Numbered from the stretch's first letter, positions 1 through 12,181 are shown. The stretch is 64,000 bases of DNA from Cryptomeria japonica (GCF_030272615.1 NC_081413.1:16998285-17062284); one strand, 5' to 3'. Made by a program: numbers and translations. The notes: generated by a model not told the origin, from the letters alone.

Positions 1-222
1 ACCTTTTGCACAACAAGCTCCCAAAGCTTGTATCCTTTCATACCAAAACTGTACCCGATGAAGATACATTTCATAGCCTTGTTCTCCAACTTTGTTCACT
101 TCTCCTTTGGCACATGTGCATATTCCTTGCAACCAAAAAATCTAAGATGTCTCAATAAAGGCTTTTGGCCTGACCATGCTTCCATAGGTGTTTTATCAAC
201 AAGAGCTAATGTATGAGACCTA
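1..222 (-). pseudogene. Ty1/copia integrase C-terminal fragment
   Basis: The minus strand reads as the end of a copia integrase core. It has a KTPMEAWSG-like stretch, then a LRHLRFFGC motif, AHVPKEK and a CIFIGYSFGMKGYKLW segment, all typical of the integrase-to-RT linker of Ty1/copia polyproteins. One in-frame TGA follows the VPKEK segment. The fragment enters from the left window edge. Nothing recognisable as RT or LTR accompanies it here, so it is either the edge of a larger element outside the window or a scrap. Confidence 0.7.
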
Positions 223-228
223 TTTTTT

Positions 229-1157
229 CTATGAGAATATAAGTACGAGTATGAGGAAAAGATTACCAAAATATTCTTTTAGGGTTAGGGTTAATTTTGT
301 TAACCGACTTTGTAGGTTGCCCTACAATTGCATGTTATAAGCAGTTGGAATGAAAAATGCTTTGTAATGGTGTTGTACTATTTTTATTGGATAATAAGAA
401 AAGAATGGACGACTATGTTTTGTGGATGTAGCCCATCTTAGGTGAACCACATTAAATCTCTGTGTTATTTTTGTTGTATTTTTCTTCATCTTTGTGTATT
501 CAAATATACATATAATTGTTAATTTATATTTGCTCTGGATCTGCCTAAACCTTAACATCAATAATTATTAATATAAAATTATTAAACTAAATCTAAGGGA
601 TCAACTAAAGAGAAGATCATCAATTAGTAAACTTTCAAAGGTTTTCTTAAAGACCATTAATCATTTATTGTGTAACCAAATATTGAGACAAGTGCAAATT
701 TGAAGCATAAAGTCTACCATATTAAATATGCAAAACAAGATTGAATTCATAGATAGGGATCAAATTCATGAGCACATGGATCATTGTTGCAAGCATAAAA
801 ATGAACCAAAGCATAGAAAATAAACTTACCAATCCAAATGCATCATTTGGTAAAATATAACTTACTAACACAGAGACACATCATTTAGCAATTTGTCACC
901 ATCAAATCAACATCAAATGCAAAACTAAGTACCTCCTTTTTCTATTTACTTTCCATATAGATTAATTTATTATTTTAATTCAATTATATAAGTGCATTGA
1001 TTTATTTTGCTAATAACATTTACTTAACCATTTACATTTACCTAAGAAGGTAGTTGTATTCCTCTTTTTTTTTCTTTCAGAAAACCATCAATAATTTTTG
1101 AGTCATCAAAATATCAAAAACAAATTTTGAATTAGATTGACCTTCAAATATCACATA
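229..1157. other. Non-coding repeat-rich sequence; first half of an interrupted 0.83-kb repeat
   Basis: No gene is seen. From about 575 to 1162 the sequence is the left part of a repeat that resumes at 25014, after the gypsy element, and runs to about 25255. A second direct copy lies at 27262-28150. The stretch 229-574 is AT-rich without recognisable features. Confidence 0.6.
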
Positions 1158-1162
1158 TTAAC
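1158..1162. repeat. Candidate target-site duplication TTAAC (left) of the gypsy element
   Basis: TTAAC here matches TTAAC at 25009-25013, directly after the right LTR. Two extra bases (TA) separate the left copy from the first TG of the LTR, so the exact left boundary is uncertain by 2 bp. Because repeat B at 27262-28150 runs through the equivalent position without an insertion, this looks like a genuine insertion point. Confidence 0.6.
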
Positions 1163-1164
1163 TA

Positions 1165-2644
1165 TGTGCGGGAAAAGTGGGTCAATGAAACTTAAAATCT
1201 GAAAAATGTGTTCAAAGAGACTTGTCCACACACCCTCAGGACTTCTTGGTGCAAGTTATGGAGTCATGAAGAATGACTCAACTTCCCAAGGTAGGTTTCG
1301 TGGTTCTCTATCTCACAAGGTCCCTCAAGCCAATGCCTTTGCTCTCATATCACTGAGCAAAGTGACTTAGTGATGACAAATACAAGAATGAGGGATGCTT
1401 TAGATTGATTTTAGCATGAAATGCATCCTATCTATGCATGGTTTTACAAATGAAGTAAACTAGATTATAAGATGGCAAAGTTAGTAGAAATACTATCCTA
1501 ACATGATATACTAGTTAATGATTTAAGCTAATGATAAAGGAAATAGTCTAAAATGCTTATTATATTAATTCCTATTACAAAGAGAAGATAGATGTATTGA
1601 TAAATTTGAGCATAAATGAGATACTAAAAGATTGCATGGATCCTTAAAATGGAGGAATGAGAGCTCTATTTATAGTGAAAATAGGGCAATGGATGGTCAA
1701 GATTGAAGGAGTTAATCAAGGGTCAGGATTGAAAGTTATCAATCCATGTTTACAATTTCCACCAATGAAATGGTGACAATTGTCAACATAAGACTACTTG
1801 AGAGGAGATGTAAGAAGCATTAAATGCTTGAGAAGACCTCATGGTTACCTTAGAAAGTAAGGGTTAAGGTTAGGTTAGGGTTATCCAATGGATAAAGCTT
1901 TTACCCAAAGGGTAAACTTTTGTGCCAAGGTTAAAGGGATAACCATGGTCAAAGCAATGAATTCTTGATGATACCCCTAGGTTAGATGAGGGTTGAGTTA
2001 GGCAAAAAGTCTCTAACCATGCCACTAAGGGTTAGTTAACCATTAATGGTTTGAAGAATTTGGGGATAAATTTGTAAGAGTCCTTCCAAATTGGGGGGTA
2101 TTCAACAAGTTAGCTTGTTGAAGGCATAAAGGCTTTAATGCCTTTTGAAGACTTTACTCCAAATTTGAGAAGTGACCTCTTCAAATTTAGGGAAAAGGGA
2201 TAATGGATGGGTTTAGGTTAATTGATTAGGATTAGATGGATTCTAGAAGAAATTAGGAATAGGGTTAGGATGCAAGTGGGAGATGTAGGAAAATGCAGTG
2301 GATGAGGGATAATAGGATTAATTAAAATAAATTGTTTTATTTCAATTTGGTTGCAAATTGAGGATTTAAATAAATTGGATTTATTTAATTGGGGTAAACT
2401 ATTTAATTAAATGTAAATTTAATCAAAAAGTATAGAAAAGGGATTTAATTAAACAAAATGATTTATTCAATTAAATGATGCAAAGGGGCTTAAGTGAATT
2501 TAAATAAATAAATTGAATAATTTATTTAATTAAATAGAAGAATGTGGTTGATTTAATTAAATTCGATTTAACTAAATAGAGGAATGAGAATAAAATGAAC
2601 ATTAAATATTCATTTAGGAATATGGTCATTTTTATACATCTACA
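1165..2644 (-). repeat. 3' LTR of the gypsy element
   Basis: It is a direct repeat of 23530-25008 along its whole length, with scattered substitutions and a few 1-2 bp indels. On the plus strand it starts TGTGCGGG and ends TCTACA. The adjoining inner sequence is the polypurine tract, which sets it as the 3' LTR of a minus-strand element. The half nearest the polypurine tract is very AT-rich, with repeated TTTAATTAAA-type runs. Confidence 0.88.
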
Positions 2645-2660
2645 TTTTGCCCCTCTTTGA
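2645..2660 (-). promoter_or_regulatory. Polypurine tract of the gypsy element
   Basis: On the minus strand this reads TCAAAGAGGGGCAAAA immediately before the 3' LTR start TGTAGA. It is the expected plus-strand primer position for reverse transcription and fixes the element's orientation. Confidence 0.75.
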
Positions 2661-3230
2661 AGTGACGTGTGTGCACATGTTGATTCAAAGCAAATGATGT
2701 GTCGTCATGATTTGGTTATGATCAGTGTGATGTCATGTCAAGATGTTCATGTCGTGCCCCGGATTTGATATACGATGCCCTAGTTTTGATAAATGATGTT
2801 GATAATACCCCCTCGGGAGATGAATCAAAAATTTGAAAATTTGATTTGTTTTGATAAATTTGATTGCATTTTAAATTTTTGTCTATGTTGAATGCGATAA
2901 ATTGATTCATCTCCAGATAATGATGTTTGTGAGGGTTATTAATGAGCCCATGAGCAATTTATGTGCTCGTCCACACAACCCTAATTTTCATTTTACCCTA
3001 TAAAAAGGTAAAAGTGATTATTTTGTCTCATTTGTGCTTGTTGACTTTGGAGAAAGTGACACTTGGAGAGAAAGTCAAAATGCTGATTCCTTATGCTTCT
3101 CATCGATTCGAGCATGTTCGGAGGCCCGCCACATATGGACCACCGATAAGTCATCCTTTTTTACCCCTTTTGGATTTTTGTTTTGTCATTTTTTATCAGG
3201 TTTTGAATTTTGTCACGCGAATTTTAATGG

Positions 3231-3635
3231 TTTAGCGTGTCGGGGTCAAACCGTAGCGCATACAATAGGTTTCGTAGCGTGTAGGGTTTAATAAAATTGG
3301 GTAGCATCCGGGTAGATTAGGATCACGCAACGGTAGGTTAGGATAGCGCTTAGGGTTAGTATAGCGCACCGGGAGCACAAGGTAGCGCATAGGGGAAAAT
3401 GGGTAGTGCGTAGGAGATACCTAGCGCATAGGGTTATTTTGGGTTCGCAGGGGTAGTGGAGGGTAGCATGTAGGTATACCCTAGCGCATAGGGTTAGGTT
3501 TGCAGCGTAGGATCAGGATAAGATAGCGCTTAGGGTAGATTAGGTGACACATAGATAGGATAGGGTAGTGCATAGGTGTTGGCTAGCGCATAGGGTGAAT
3601 GGTGTAGCGTGTTGAGAGGACAAGGTAGCACATAA
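3231..3635. repeat. Array of degenerate TAGCGCATAGGG motifs (inner end of the 3' LTR)
   Basis: About 17 copies of a TAGCGC(A/T)TAGGG-like word occur at irregular 20-30 bp spacing on the plus strand, with variants such as TAGCGTGT, TAGTGCAT and TAGCATGT. The same word appears as its reverse complement (TGCGCTA) in two clusters near the 5' LTR. The spacing is irregular, so this is not a clean minisatellite. Confidence 0.75.
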
Positions 3636-3936
3636 CCAACAGTTTAGAACATGGATAAAACATTTTAATGCATAAGCAAAAAATTTTGGGTAAAGCAGGA
3701 TTTTGGATGAAGAAAGATAGGTAAGTTTTTGCCAGTTTTGCCGGGATAGGTGCAAATTGTCAGTCTACGTGTCTGCTGTCATTGTTTTGATAAGTTGTCC
3801 AATATGAGTTTTGATATAACTTGATTTGATTTGCAATGTTTCAAGTTGATATTGATTTGATGTTGATTTGATATGATGTGGTTTTTGATAGGGATGTTTT
3901 GATATGAACTTGATTTGATTTGCATTGTTTCAAGTT

Positions 3937-4111
3937 GATATATATGTGGAGCTTGAGTTGTTTTACAAGCTGATATGAATGTGAAACTTGAGTTGTGTTA
4001 CAAGCTGATATGAATGTGAAACTTGAGTTGTGTTACAAGTTGATTTGATTATGAAACTTGAGTTGTTTTACAAGTTGATTGGATTGTGGAACTTGAGGTC
4101 TGTTACAAGTT
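3937..4111. repeat. 35-bp minisatellite, 5 units
   Basis: Units start at 3937, 3972, 4007, 4042 and 4077. Each is a variant of GATATGAATGTGAAACTTGA followed by GTTGTGTTACAAGCT. Looser related words extend from about 3830 to 4200. The array lies in the non-coding 3' half of the gypsy element, just before the PMD exon. Confidence 0.8.
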
Positions 4112-4253
4112 GATATGATTTGATATGAAAATGGATTGATATGATGTGGAACTTGATTAGATTTTCAAAGTGTCAAGTTTGATATGAATTTGATTTTGAA
4201 ATGAATGGATTTGATGAGGAAACTGATATTGAACTTGCTTTTCTTTTTGACAG

Positions 4254-6180
4254 GAGCGCATTGGAGTGGTTCAATCACAAGAGCGATTTTCAAGACCGTG
4301 GTCATTGATACCACGATTGACACAGGTTGACAGGGATATCATTGAGAGGTGTGGCATATCCTCTTTGTTAGAGATGCCCTGATTTATCATTAACCAGGGT
4401 TTGTTGACAGCGTTGGCTGAGAGGTGGCATAGTGACACCAACACCTTTCATTTGGCGATAGGTGAGATCACAGTGACACCTAAGGATTGCTACTGGATTC
4501 TACAGATTCCTGTAGTAGGTGCATTGTTACCTTATGAGCAGACAGAGGCACTTCGCTGGATTCTGCAGGATGATACAGTTTGTGGAAACAAGATCCCCTG
4601 GCAGGAGTTCATAGCTTTGGATTACGCTCCTCTACCACCAGTGCTAGCAAGATTCATAGGTGGTTTCTTATGTCCTGACCGTAGGTCAAAGGGACTAGCA
4701 GTAGGATGGGGGTTGGTCCTGGAGGACATGGTGACATAAGGTCGCTGATTTGCATGGGGGTCGGCTATGCTGGCCCACTTATACAGGGATCTGCATCAGG
4801 TGGTGTACTTGGGTTATAGTCGTTTATCAGCTGGAGTGACACTGCTACAGGTATGGGCATGAGAGCATATTCCCACAGCCAAGCCACTAGCGGACAGAGA
4901 TAGGCCTGATGGGTGTGCTTATGCATACGGATATCGAGGGATAGTTGTCCAGCGTAAGCTGGGCAAACTAGAGCACTAGAGGAGGGTGTTGGATGATATT
5001 GACACGGTCATCTGGTGACCGTATATGGAGTGTGAGGTATGGGCAGAGGATGGTATGGAGATGTCATACGTCTATATGTCCTAATTTTTTATAGGGAGGA
5101 TGCCTTTTGTTATCGAGAGATTCTTGCATAGCCAGGTGTTGCGACAATATGGTCGTCAGCAAGGAGTTGCACAGGGAGCATGCTTGTATGCTCGATGGAG
5201 ACAGGATATACCAGAGTGGGGACCCACTATTGATAGCATGGAGGCAGTTGAGGAGTCCTTTCAATTAGCTGGTCAGATATGGGACTACGCTTATGGGGTA
5301 GTAGATGCAGGGATGACAGAGGAGTTCACCATATTGATTGCGGCACATGCTTTTGCCAGGATATCAGATCTAGCAGAGATGATTCCCGCTTTTGATGATG
5401 ATGAGGATGATGAAAAGCTCGAGAGGCTAGGGAGAAGGAGAGAGGATGGAGAGGAGTTGGATGTGGGAGGTTTGGATGGTGGAGGGGATGATGGTGGAGA
5501 TGGTAGAGGAGGTGGCCGAGGTTGGCGAGAAGATAGAGGGAGGAGAGGAGATCATGCTAGGAGAGGAGATCGGGGTTGGAGATTGGGGGAGGAGAGGAGA
5601 TAGGGGTGGAGATGGTGGTAATAAAGGGATTTGGGTGGAGAGAGCAGTGCGGCAAGCAGTGGTGGATAGAGGGAGAGGAGGTTTGGCAATTAGATTTGGG
5701 GGTGAGGAGAGAGTAGGAGAGGTGATAGTAGTGGTGGGAGGGACTGACGAGTTTAGACGATCAACTCAGAGGAGGAGAACGGATGTGTTACCCCCACCAG
5801 CACCGAGGACAGGGAGAGGGATAGGGGGTACCACTTCACAGGTACCCATCCAGATGCGGATTTTGACGCATCGGGAGGATGCATAGATTAGGTTGGTGTA
5901 GTTATCAATGCAGCACCTCCAGACACAGCTATTAGCGCATCAGTGGTAGATTGTACAGCTGACCACGGAGCGGGATATAGTTCTGAAGCGGTTAGGTCGA
6001 TCTAAGGCTCGAGAAGAGGTTTTGGAGAGAGCAGCGGCGGCTGGCTCGATGAGAGATACCCTAAGAGAGGTGGCTCTGAGAGCCAAGGAGGCGGAGTACT
6101 ATAGGAGGCATTATGAGGATGTGGTGCCCAAGAAGGGTCGAGTGCCGAGTTTCACAGCTTCGAGATCGAGTCGATCTTGA
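4254..6180 (+). pseudogene. Plant mobile domain (PMD) protein gene, antisense within the gypsy element
   Basis: One plus-strand reading frame runs from a 3' splice-like site (pyrimidine tract then ACAG at 4250-4253) through a PMD fold. It shows an ER-C-G-I-S-S-L-L-E-M lead-in, the hallmark LLTALAERW then TFHL then GEITVTPKD, and later LAHLYRDLH, a VTLLQVWA core and a W-x-PY motif. A second ORF in the same frame (5100-5603) carries FHSQV/RQYG-like sequence and an Asp/Gly/Arg-rich tail. After a frame change a charged coiled-coil-like tail ends in TGA at 6178-6180. In-frame stops occur at 4380, 4737, 4746 and several later sites, mostly where Trp, Arg or Gln is expected. PMD proteins include MAIN/MAIL1-type host factors, and PMDs also occur in plant transposons. 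Here the gene is opposite in sense to gag-pol. It cannot make an intact protein now. Confidence 0.75.
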
Positions 6181-6537
6181 GAGACTGGGTCGAGGACAGA
6201 GAGCAGAGGCATGACAAGGCCACCTAGAAAGGATCCACCTGGAGATACAGGTGTTGGGACATCTGTAGCAAGACCATCTCCCTCAGGAGATAGTCATACC
6301 TGAGTGACGTTATCTCCATTATATTTTGATCATTTTGTTGTATGGGCACAAACATGACATATTTTGTACATTGATCATTTTTGAGATATATATGACACCA
6401 TTTTCCTTGATCCTTATGTGATGTGTTATGTATTATGCTTTCTATATGATTTTGATGCTTTTATGATGATGATGCAATGCTTAGATGTATGTGCATTGAG
6501 AGTTGATGAATATGATGTGTTAATGCATGATGTTTAT

Positions 6538-6735
6538 GAGATGTATGATATGGTATGTTGTGAGATGTATCCTAAAAATGAGATGTATGATAATGATATG
6601 TTGTGAGATGTATCTTGAAAATGAGATGTATGATAATGATATGTTGTGAGATGTATCTTGAAAATGAGATGTATGATATGACATGCTGTGAGATGTATCT
6701 TGAAAATGAGATGTATGATTATGATATGCTGATGA
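6538..6735. repeat. 42-43-bp minisatellite, about 4.6 units
   Basis: Units beginning GAGATGTATGAT start at 6538, 6580, 6623, 6666 and 6708. The consensus continues with a TGATATGTTGTGAGATGTAT core and CTTGAAAAT. It lies between the end of the PMD gene and the integrase. Confidence 0.8.
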
Positions 6736-7742
6736 TACTAATGCAAGATTAAAATGATATGCAACTAATTGATTTGATCATCCCCATTCTGCATTGGTCA
6801 TCCCTGTATAGTCACATGTTTTTGCTTTCTTTGTAGGTATCATCAATGAGCATTGATTTGTTTGGGATACGTTAAAAATTTATACAAGCATAATGGTATA
6901 ATTGAACCATAATGACCTAAGAAAAATTTACATGATTTTTTATTTTGCAAGATAGCACAAGCGTCAAGGTATAATTGAACTAGGATGACCTGACTATGGA
7001 TTGTGTATAAATAGACAAGATTAAACCATTTGTATGTGCAATGTGGGATCATGTCTTCAATGATATGCTTTGAATCACGTCTCGAGACAAGTATTTGCAC
7101 AGTACAAATGATCGCCTCACAGACAGAAAACTAAAAAAATATTGGAGTCCTCACGACTTTCTCTAGCTTGAAGCATTGTTGAGAAAATGTAGAGGATCCA
7201 ATAATTCAAAAAGTTCAAGTGCAAAAATAGTCATAACTTTATGCAAGATGCAAACATTTGATACTTCAGAAAATCATCCATCATATTTTGTGAATCTCGT
7301 TAAGTGATCAATGTGTGGTTTTGTGATTGTTGAGTTTGTTTGCTGGATATGATGTTTTGAGTTTGCTACAAGATTTGACATCTTGAATTTGCTGCAAGTT
7401 CTGATCAATGTTGCCCCTAGCTGAGTACTCCTCTTAATGTGGATATGTATAGTGATTACCAAGCCATGGTGAGATGCGATGAAAGAATATGTGGATAAAC
7501 CATGATACTAACTATGCTAAGTATGTCCTGGATGGATATTGTGATAAAAATGTCGGGTGATGGCCTATAGTGCTTAACTGTGGATATAACAACATGGTAG
7601 TAAAAGATAGATAAAGGAGTTGTCCTTTCACAATAGCGCTTGTTTCCAGGTTTTCACCAATTTCTTTTATTGCACCTCTTTATTTGCTTTTTCTTGATTT
7701 TTTTGATTTTTTTTGATTTTTTGACTTTTCCATGCATTAGAC
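6736..7742. other. Gypsy element 3' spacer, no gene seen
   Basis: This is AT-rich non-coding sequence between the minisatellite and the integrase stop codon. Near 7675-7730 there is a T-rich run with repeated TTTTTTGATTT words. No ORF here resembles a known protein. Confidence 0.5.
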
Positions 7743-9023
7743 TGCTCAAGTGTAGTATTTCTTCAGATGGATGTTGTTAGTTGGTTCATCGAGCACATCT
7801 CCTTTTGAAGTTGTTAGCTGATAAGTGCCTGATCCATAGGCTAATATGGTGACATAGGGACCTAACCAGTTAGGTTCAAATTTCCCTTTATTTTCCCGAT
7901 CTTGCTGATTTCTAGGATTTTCCTTGAGCACTAGGTCACCAATTTTTAGAATTCTGGGAATGACCTTGTGGTTTTAGCTTCTGCACATGTGTTGCTGATA
8001 TGCTTTGAGATGAGTGTAGGCATGTTGGCGTCTTTCATCTAGAAGTTCAAGCTCCTATTGTCGGTTGTCTCGATACTCTTCATCTGGAATTAGGCCTTTC
8101 AAAGAGACTCTGAGAGATGGAATTTCTACCTCCAATGGTAAAATTGTTTCTGATTCATATACCAATGAATATGGTGTAGCTCCTGTAGGTGTGCGGATGC
8201 TATTTCTGTATGCCCAAAGTGCTGGATTGAGTTGTACATGCCAATCTTTGCCTACATCATTCATTGTTTTCTTTAGGATTTTCAATATTGTTTTGTTGGA
8301 TGCTTCTGCCTGACCATTCCCCTGTGGGTAGTAAGGTGTAGAGAAACGATGTTGTATTTTGAATTTTTCACATAGTTCTCGCACATCTTGGTTCTTGAAA
8401 GGTCATCCATTATCTATGATGATGGAACTTGGAATGCCATATCTGCAGATTAGATAATTAAGGATAAAAGAGGCTATTCGTTTCCTAGTTATTGTGGTCA
8501 TGGGGACCGCTTCAATCCACTTGGTAAAGTATTATGTTGCAGTTATAATGAACTTGTGTCCATTTGAAGATGAAGGATGAATTTTGTCAGCTAAGTCTAG
8601 TCCCCACTAGCAAAAGGGCCAGGATGTTGTGAATGGTTGCAGTTCCTGTGCTGGTGCATGTATAAGATTGCCATGGATTTGGCATTTAGGACACTTCTTC
8701 GCAAAATGATAAGAGTCTTTTTCCATTGTCGGCCAATAATATCCCATTCTTAGAAGCATTTTAACAAGAGTAGGACCACTTGAATGTGTGCCACAAATAC
8801 CTTCATGAAGCTCTTATAAAGCGGAGTCAGATTCATTATGATCAAGGCAACGAAGAAGAGTACCATCTAGACCTCGATGGTACAAAGTATCAACAGTGGG
8901 AGTATAATGGGTGGCTTGCCAGATAAAGTTGCATTTTTGGTTTTGGTATAGGTCAATGGGTAGGATATTGCTCTTAAGATAGTCATATATCGGTCCATAT
9001 AATGGAGAGTCGGAACTGGTCAA
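7743..9023 (-). pseudogene. Gypsy integrase
   Basis: Minus-strand fragments line up as a Ty3 integrase: an HHCC zinc-binding region (ELHEGICGTHSSG... then C-P-K-C-Q), a WGLDLADK segment carrying the first catalytic Asp, an IIIDNG segment with the second Asp, and YYPQGNGQAEASNK with the catalytic Glu. It ends with an NWLGPYVT-type C-terminal segment (7746-7931). Several in-frame stops interrupt it, for example beside the ELHEG motif (8811-8822) and after IIIDNG. It integrates element cDNA in active relatives; this copy is dead. Confidence 0.85.
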
Positions 9024-9221
9024 GGCATAGATAACATGGGAATCAGAATGGTCATAGGCTGGGGAGAACAGTTGCTCTACCAGAAACTCATAATGATTCT
9101 ATTGCTCTGGAATTTGTAGTAGTGAAGTGATAGTAGCCATTGCATCGGCTACTCTATTGTCCAACCTTGGTATTTTCTCAAAGGTGATGTGTACAAAATA
9201 TTGTTTAAAATCATCCACCAT

Positions 9222-9643
9222 TCACTTGTATGGAAGCAGCTTGTCGTCCTTCGTTTGATAGTCATTATTGATTTGATTGGTGACTAGTTGTGAATCTCTG
9301 TAGACTTTTAATTTTGTGATTCTCCATTCCATGACCATTTTGATGCCTATAACTAGTGCCTCATATTCAACAACGTTATTTGTGCATGGAAACATAAGCC
9401 TATATGATCTTTGTATGGTGTGCCCTTCAGGAGTAATGAACAAAATGCCAACACCTGAGCCATGTTGAGTATAGGATCCATCAAAGTATAGGGTCCATTG
9501 TTTGGTGGAAATAGCAAGAGCATCCCTATTTGGAAATTTGATTTCCATAGTTTGTTTTCCAGGTAGTGGTGCTTCAGCCAGTTGATCTGCAATTGCTTGT
9601 CCTTTGATAGCTCATCGCTCTGTGTAGTGGCTATCAAATTCAA
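9222..9643 (-). pseudogene. Second (archaeal-type) RNase H of the Tat lineage
   Basis: The 108-aa ORF at 9222-9548 contains LYFDGSYTQHGSGVGIL (first Asp), CTNNVVEYEAL (Glu) and VYRDSQLV (Asp), the pattern of the additional RNase H found in Tat/Ogre elements. An upstream linker (9353-9643) is in another frame, so a frameshift precedes it. The neighbouring RNase H after the RT is separate, which gives the dual-RNase-H arrangement diagnostic of the lineage. Confidence 0.8.
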
Positions 9644-9659
9644 TAAGAATCATGACCCA

Positions 9660-11112
9660 TTTAGCCAATCTGCCTATAAGAGCTGCTTTGCTGAGTAAAT
9701 ATTTAAGAGGATCAATTTTTTGCAACTAGCTTAATTGTGCGAGCTAGCATGTAGTGTAGAAACTTTTGAGAGGCAAATACCACTGTTAGACAAGCCTTCT
9801 CAATGAATGTATAGTTGAGTTCATATCCGTTCAATGTCTTGCTAATGTAATATATAGCTCATTCCTTGCCTTGTTGATCCTCTTGTGCTAATAATGCCCC
9901 CAGTGATATATATGTTGTTGAAATGTAGAGAATGAGTGGCTTCCCTACTATTGGTGGTACTAGAACTAGTGGGTTCATTAGATATTGCTTGATTTGATAG
10001 AATGATTCTGCACATTTGGCTTCCCATCTGAACGGTATATTTTTATGTAGAAAATGATTGAATGATAGAATTTTATCTGCTAGTTGAGCGATGAATCGCC
10101 TGATTGATTGGAGCCGTCCTTGTAGAGATATGAGATGGTCGATGTTCTTTGGTGGTGGCATCTCCATAATGGCTTGTACCTTTGTTGGATCCACTTCAAT
10201 ACCCTTAGCTGAAACTATGTAGCCTAGTAACTTGCCTAATGTAACCCAGAAGACACACTTCTTAGGGTTGAGCCTGACTTGGAACTTTTCCAATCTATCA
10301 AAAATCTTTTCTAAGATGCTTAAATGTTCTGCCCTAGTGAATAATTTAGCTAGTAAATCATCCACATAGTCCTCCATGAAGGTATGCATCATGTCATGAA
10401 AGATTGTTGTCATTGCTCGTTGATAAGTTGCCCCTGCATTATTTAAGCCAAATGGCATGACATTCCAACAATACGTTCCCCAAGGACAGGTAAACACTGT
10501 TCTATCTTGATCCTCTGAGGCTATCTTGATTTGATTATAGCCTGAAAAACCATCCATTAGTGATAGCATTGCATGGCCTGCTATGAGGTCTACAATTATG
10601 TCGATACTGGGCAAAGGAAAGTCATCCTTTGGACAGGCTTTGTTGAAATATCTAAAATCAGTGCATATTCTGATACTACCATCTGGTTTTGATATTGGTA
10701 CAATGTTGGAAATCCATTCAACATAGTTGATAGGTTGAATGAATCTGTCATCTAATATTTTCTTCAGCTCAACTTTAACCATGAGTGCCACATGTGGATT
10801 CATCTTTCATAGTTTTTGCTTGAATGGCTTAGCTCCTGGAGTAATGGATAAGTGATGCATGATTAATTGTGGATCAATCCCGGGCATATCTGCATATGAC
10901 CAAGCAAAGTTGATTTGCTTTTCTTTAAAAAAATTGATAAACTCTGATCTTTCTTCCTCTGTCAAAGATTCTACAAGGTGTATATTTTTGGTTGCTTCTG
11001 TAGTACCAATGTTGATTGATTGAGTGGGCTCAATCAATATGGGTGATCGCTCGTGATTGCTCAGGAAGAGTGTCAAGTCTCCCATCTTTAGGTGCCTTAA
11101 AAAGGTTTTCAC
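9660..11112 (-). pseudogene. Gypsy reverse transcriptase and first RNase H
   Basis: The ORF at 10807-11112 carries the conserved lead-in (NFAWSYADMPG, then HHLSITPGAKPFKQK). It ends at a TGA where Arg is expected and continues in the same frame into the 314-aa ORF 9859-10803. That ORF shows ISNIVPISKPDG, LMDGFSGYNQI (catalytic Asp), MPFGLNNAGATYQR and DYVDD (catalytic Asp pair), then the connection domain. After a further TGA the first RNase H starts (YYISKTLNGYELNYT, then EKACL). It is Tat/Ogre-like by residue pattern. Confidence 0.88.
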
Positions 11113-12181
11113 CCTCAGATGCGTCCTTTATTTTTACTTTTTTGTGATCTATTGCTTCCATTGACTGGTTTTCAGCAATAGATCCTTTATTTTGTTCATG
11201 TTTGCAACTGAGAGACTTGGCACTCCCCTGATTGCAGATGTTGTTACCTCGTTCACTAGTAGAGTTTTTTTTCGGGTTAATGGTACACAAGTAATGGATA
11301 ATGGATTCATCATTTGGGAAAATTGGTATGTCATGAGTTTTAGGTTCGTCCCAGTCTATGAGGTCAGGAAAGACAAGTGGTAAGGAGTCATTAGGTGGAT
11401 CAAGTTCAGCTGTTGTAAGTGTCAGGATGGAGGTATCCTTGTGGTTGGCCTGGGTGTTAAAGAAGTTAAGGATTTCGTTGAGGTATTCGATGGTATCATC
11501 TTCTGTATAGACTTGCTCGTAATGTCGCTGCTCATTTTTTTTGGCATCATAGATATTTTGTGGACCAAATTCAAGTGGTCTAGATTCTGTGTTGTGTTCT
11601 TCTTGAGAGATGGGTGTATGATTGTCATTTGCACAAATATCTTCAGTAACATTAGAACAACTACCCCATTTATATTCATTGGAATCACTCTCAGAGGTAT
11701 TATCCCAGATTCTGGTAGTGCTATGGACTAGTATGTTGTAGGGTGAGAACAGATCTTTGATGATTGCTACAAGTTTGATAGTTTTCTCTAATTCTGTGTT
11801 AGATCCTGCTTCCACTCTTTGCATTTGTTCATATATTGTCTCTCCTCGGGGAGGAATGATGTTATCAGGAGGTGATTCCTCTTTTTCGGATATTGGTTCT
11901 TGAATATGATGTGCTTCTGTATTAGATGTTTCCTTCTTTTGTGTGATGGTCTTCTCTTGATGTTGCTTTTGTTTGTGATATTCACGTTCTTTGCGTATAG
12001 TCTCTACTGACTCAAATAGTGCCTCCTGCCAGGAGTCCTCCTTGTATTTCTTCTTTGCTTTCCACTGAGGTTTTTGGTAATTTCTTGGTGTCTTCCTTGG
12101 TGGTAGAATGTATTCATAGCCCAATCCTTTTTTATCCTTACTAAATTGTGAAAGAGGATCTAATGGTTTTGTGATGCCTTC
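11030..12181 (-). pseudogene. Gag-protease to RT linker of the gypsy polyprotein
   Basis: A charged, low-complexity reading frame (364 aa) lies in the same frame as gag-protease. It is separated from it by a single TAG at 12182-12184, in the middle of the G-patch/GITKPLDP-like continuation. It is rich in Lys, Glu and Asn and has no recognised domain. It goes out of frame relative to RT near 11070-11110. In intact relatives this is the variable linker after the protease. Confidence 0.65.

Noticed and set aside
277-296. Telomere-like GGGTTAGGGTTA run
   Set aside because: Only two to three units, and similar GGTTAGGGTT words occur inside the gypsy LTRs; not an interstitial telomere array.
5446-5886. 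146-aa Gly/Glu/Val-rich plus frame
   Set aside because: It overlaps the purine-rich low-complexity part of the PMD gene in another frame; the PMD frame and the coiled-coil tail explain the region better.
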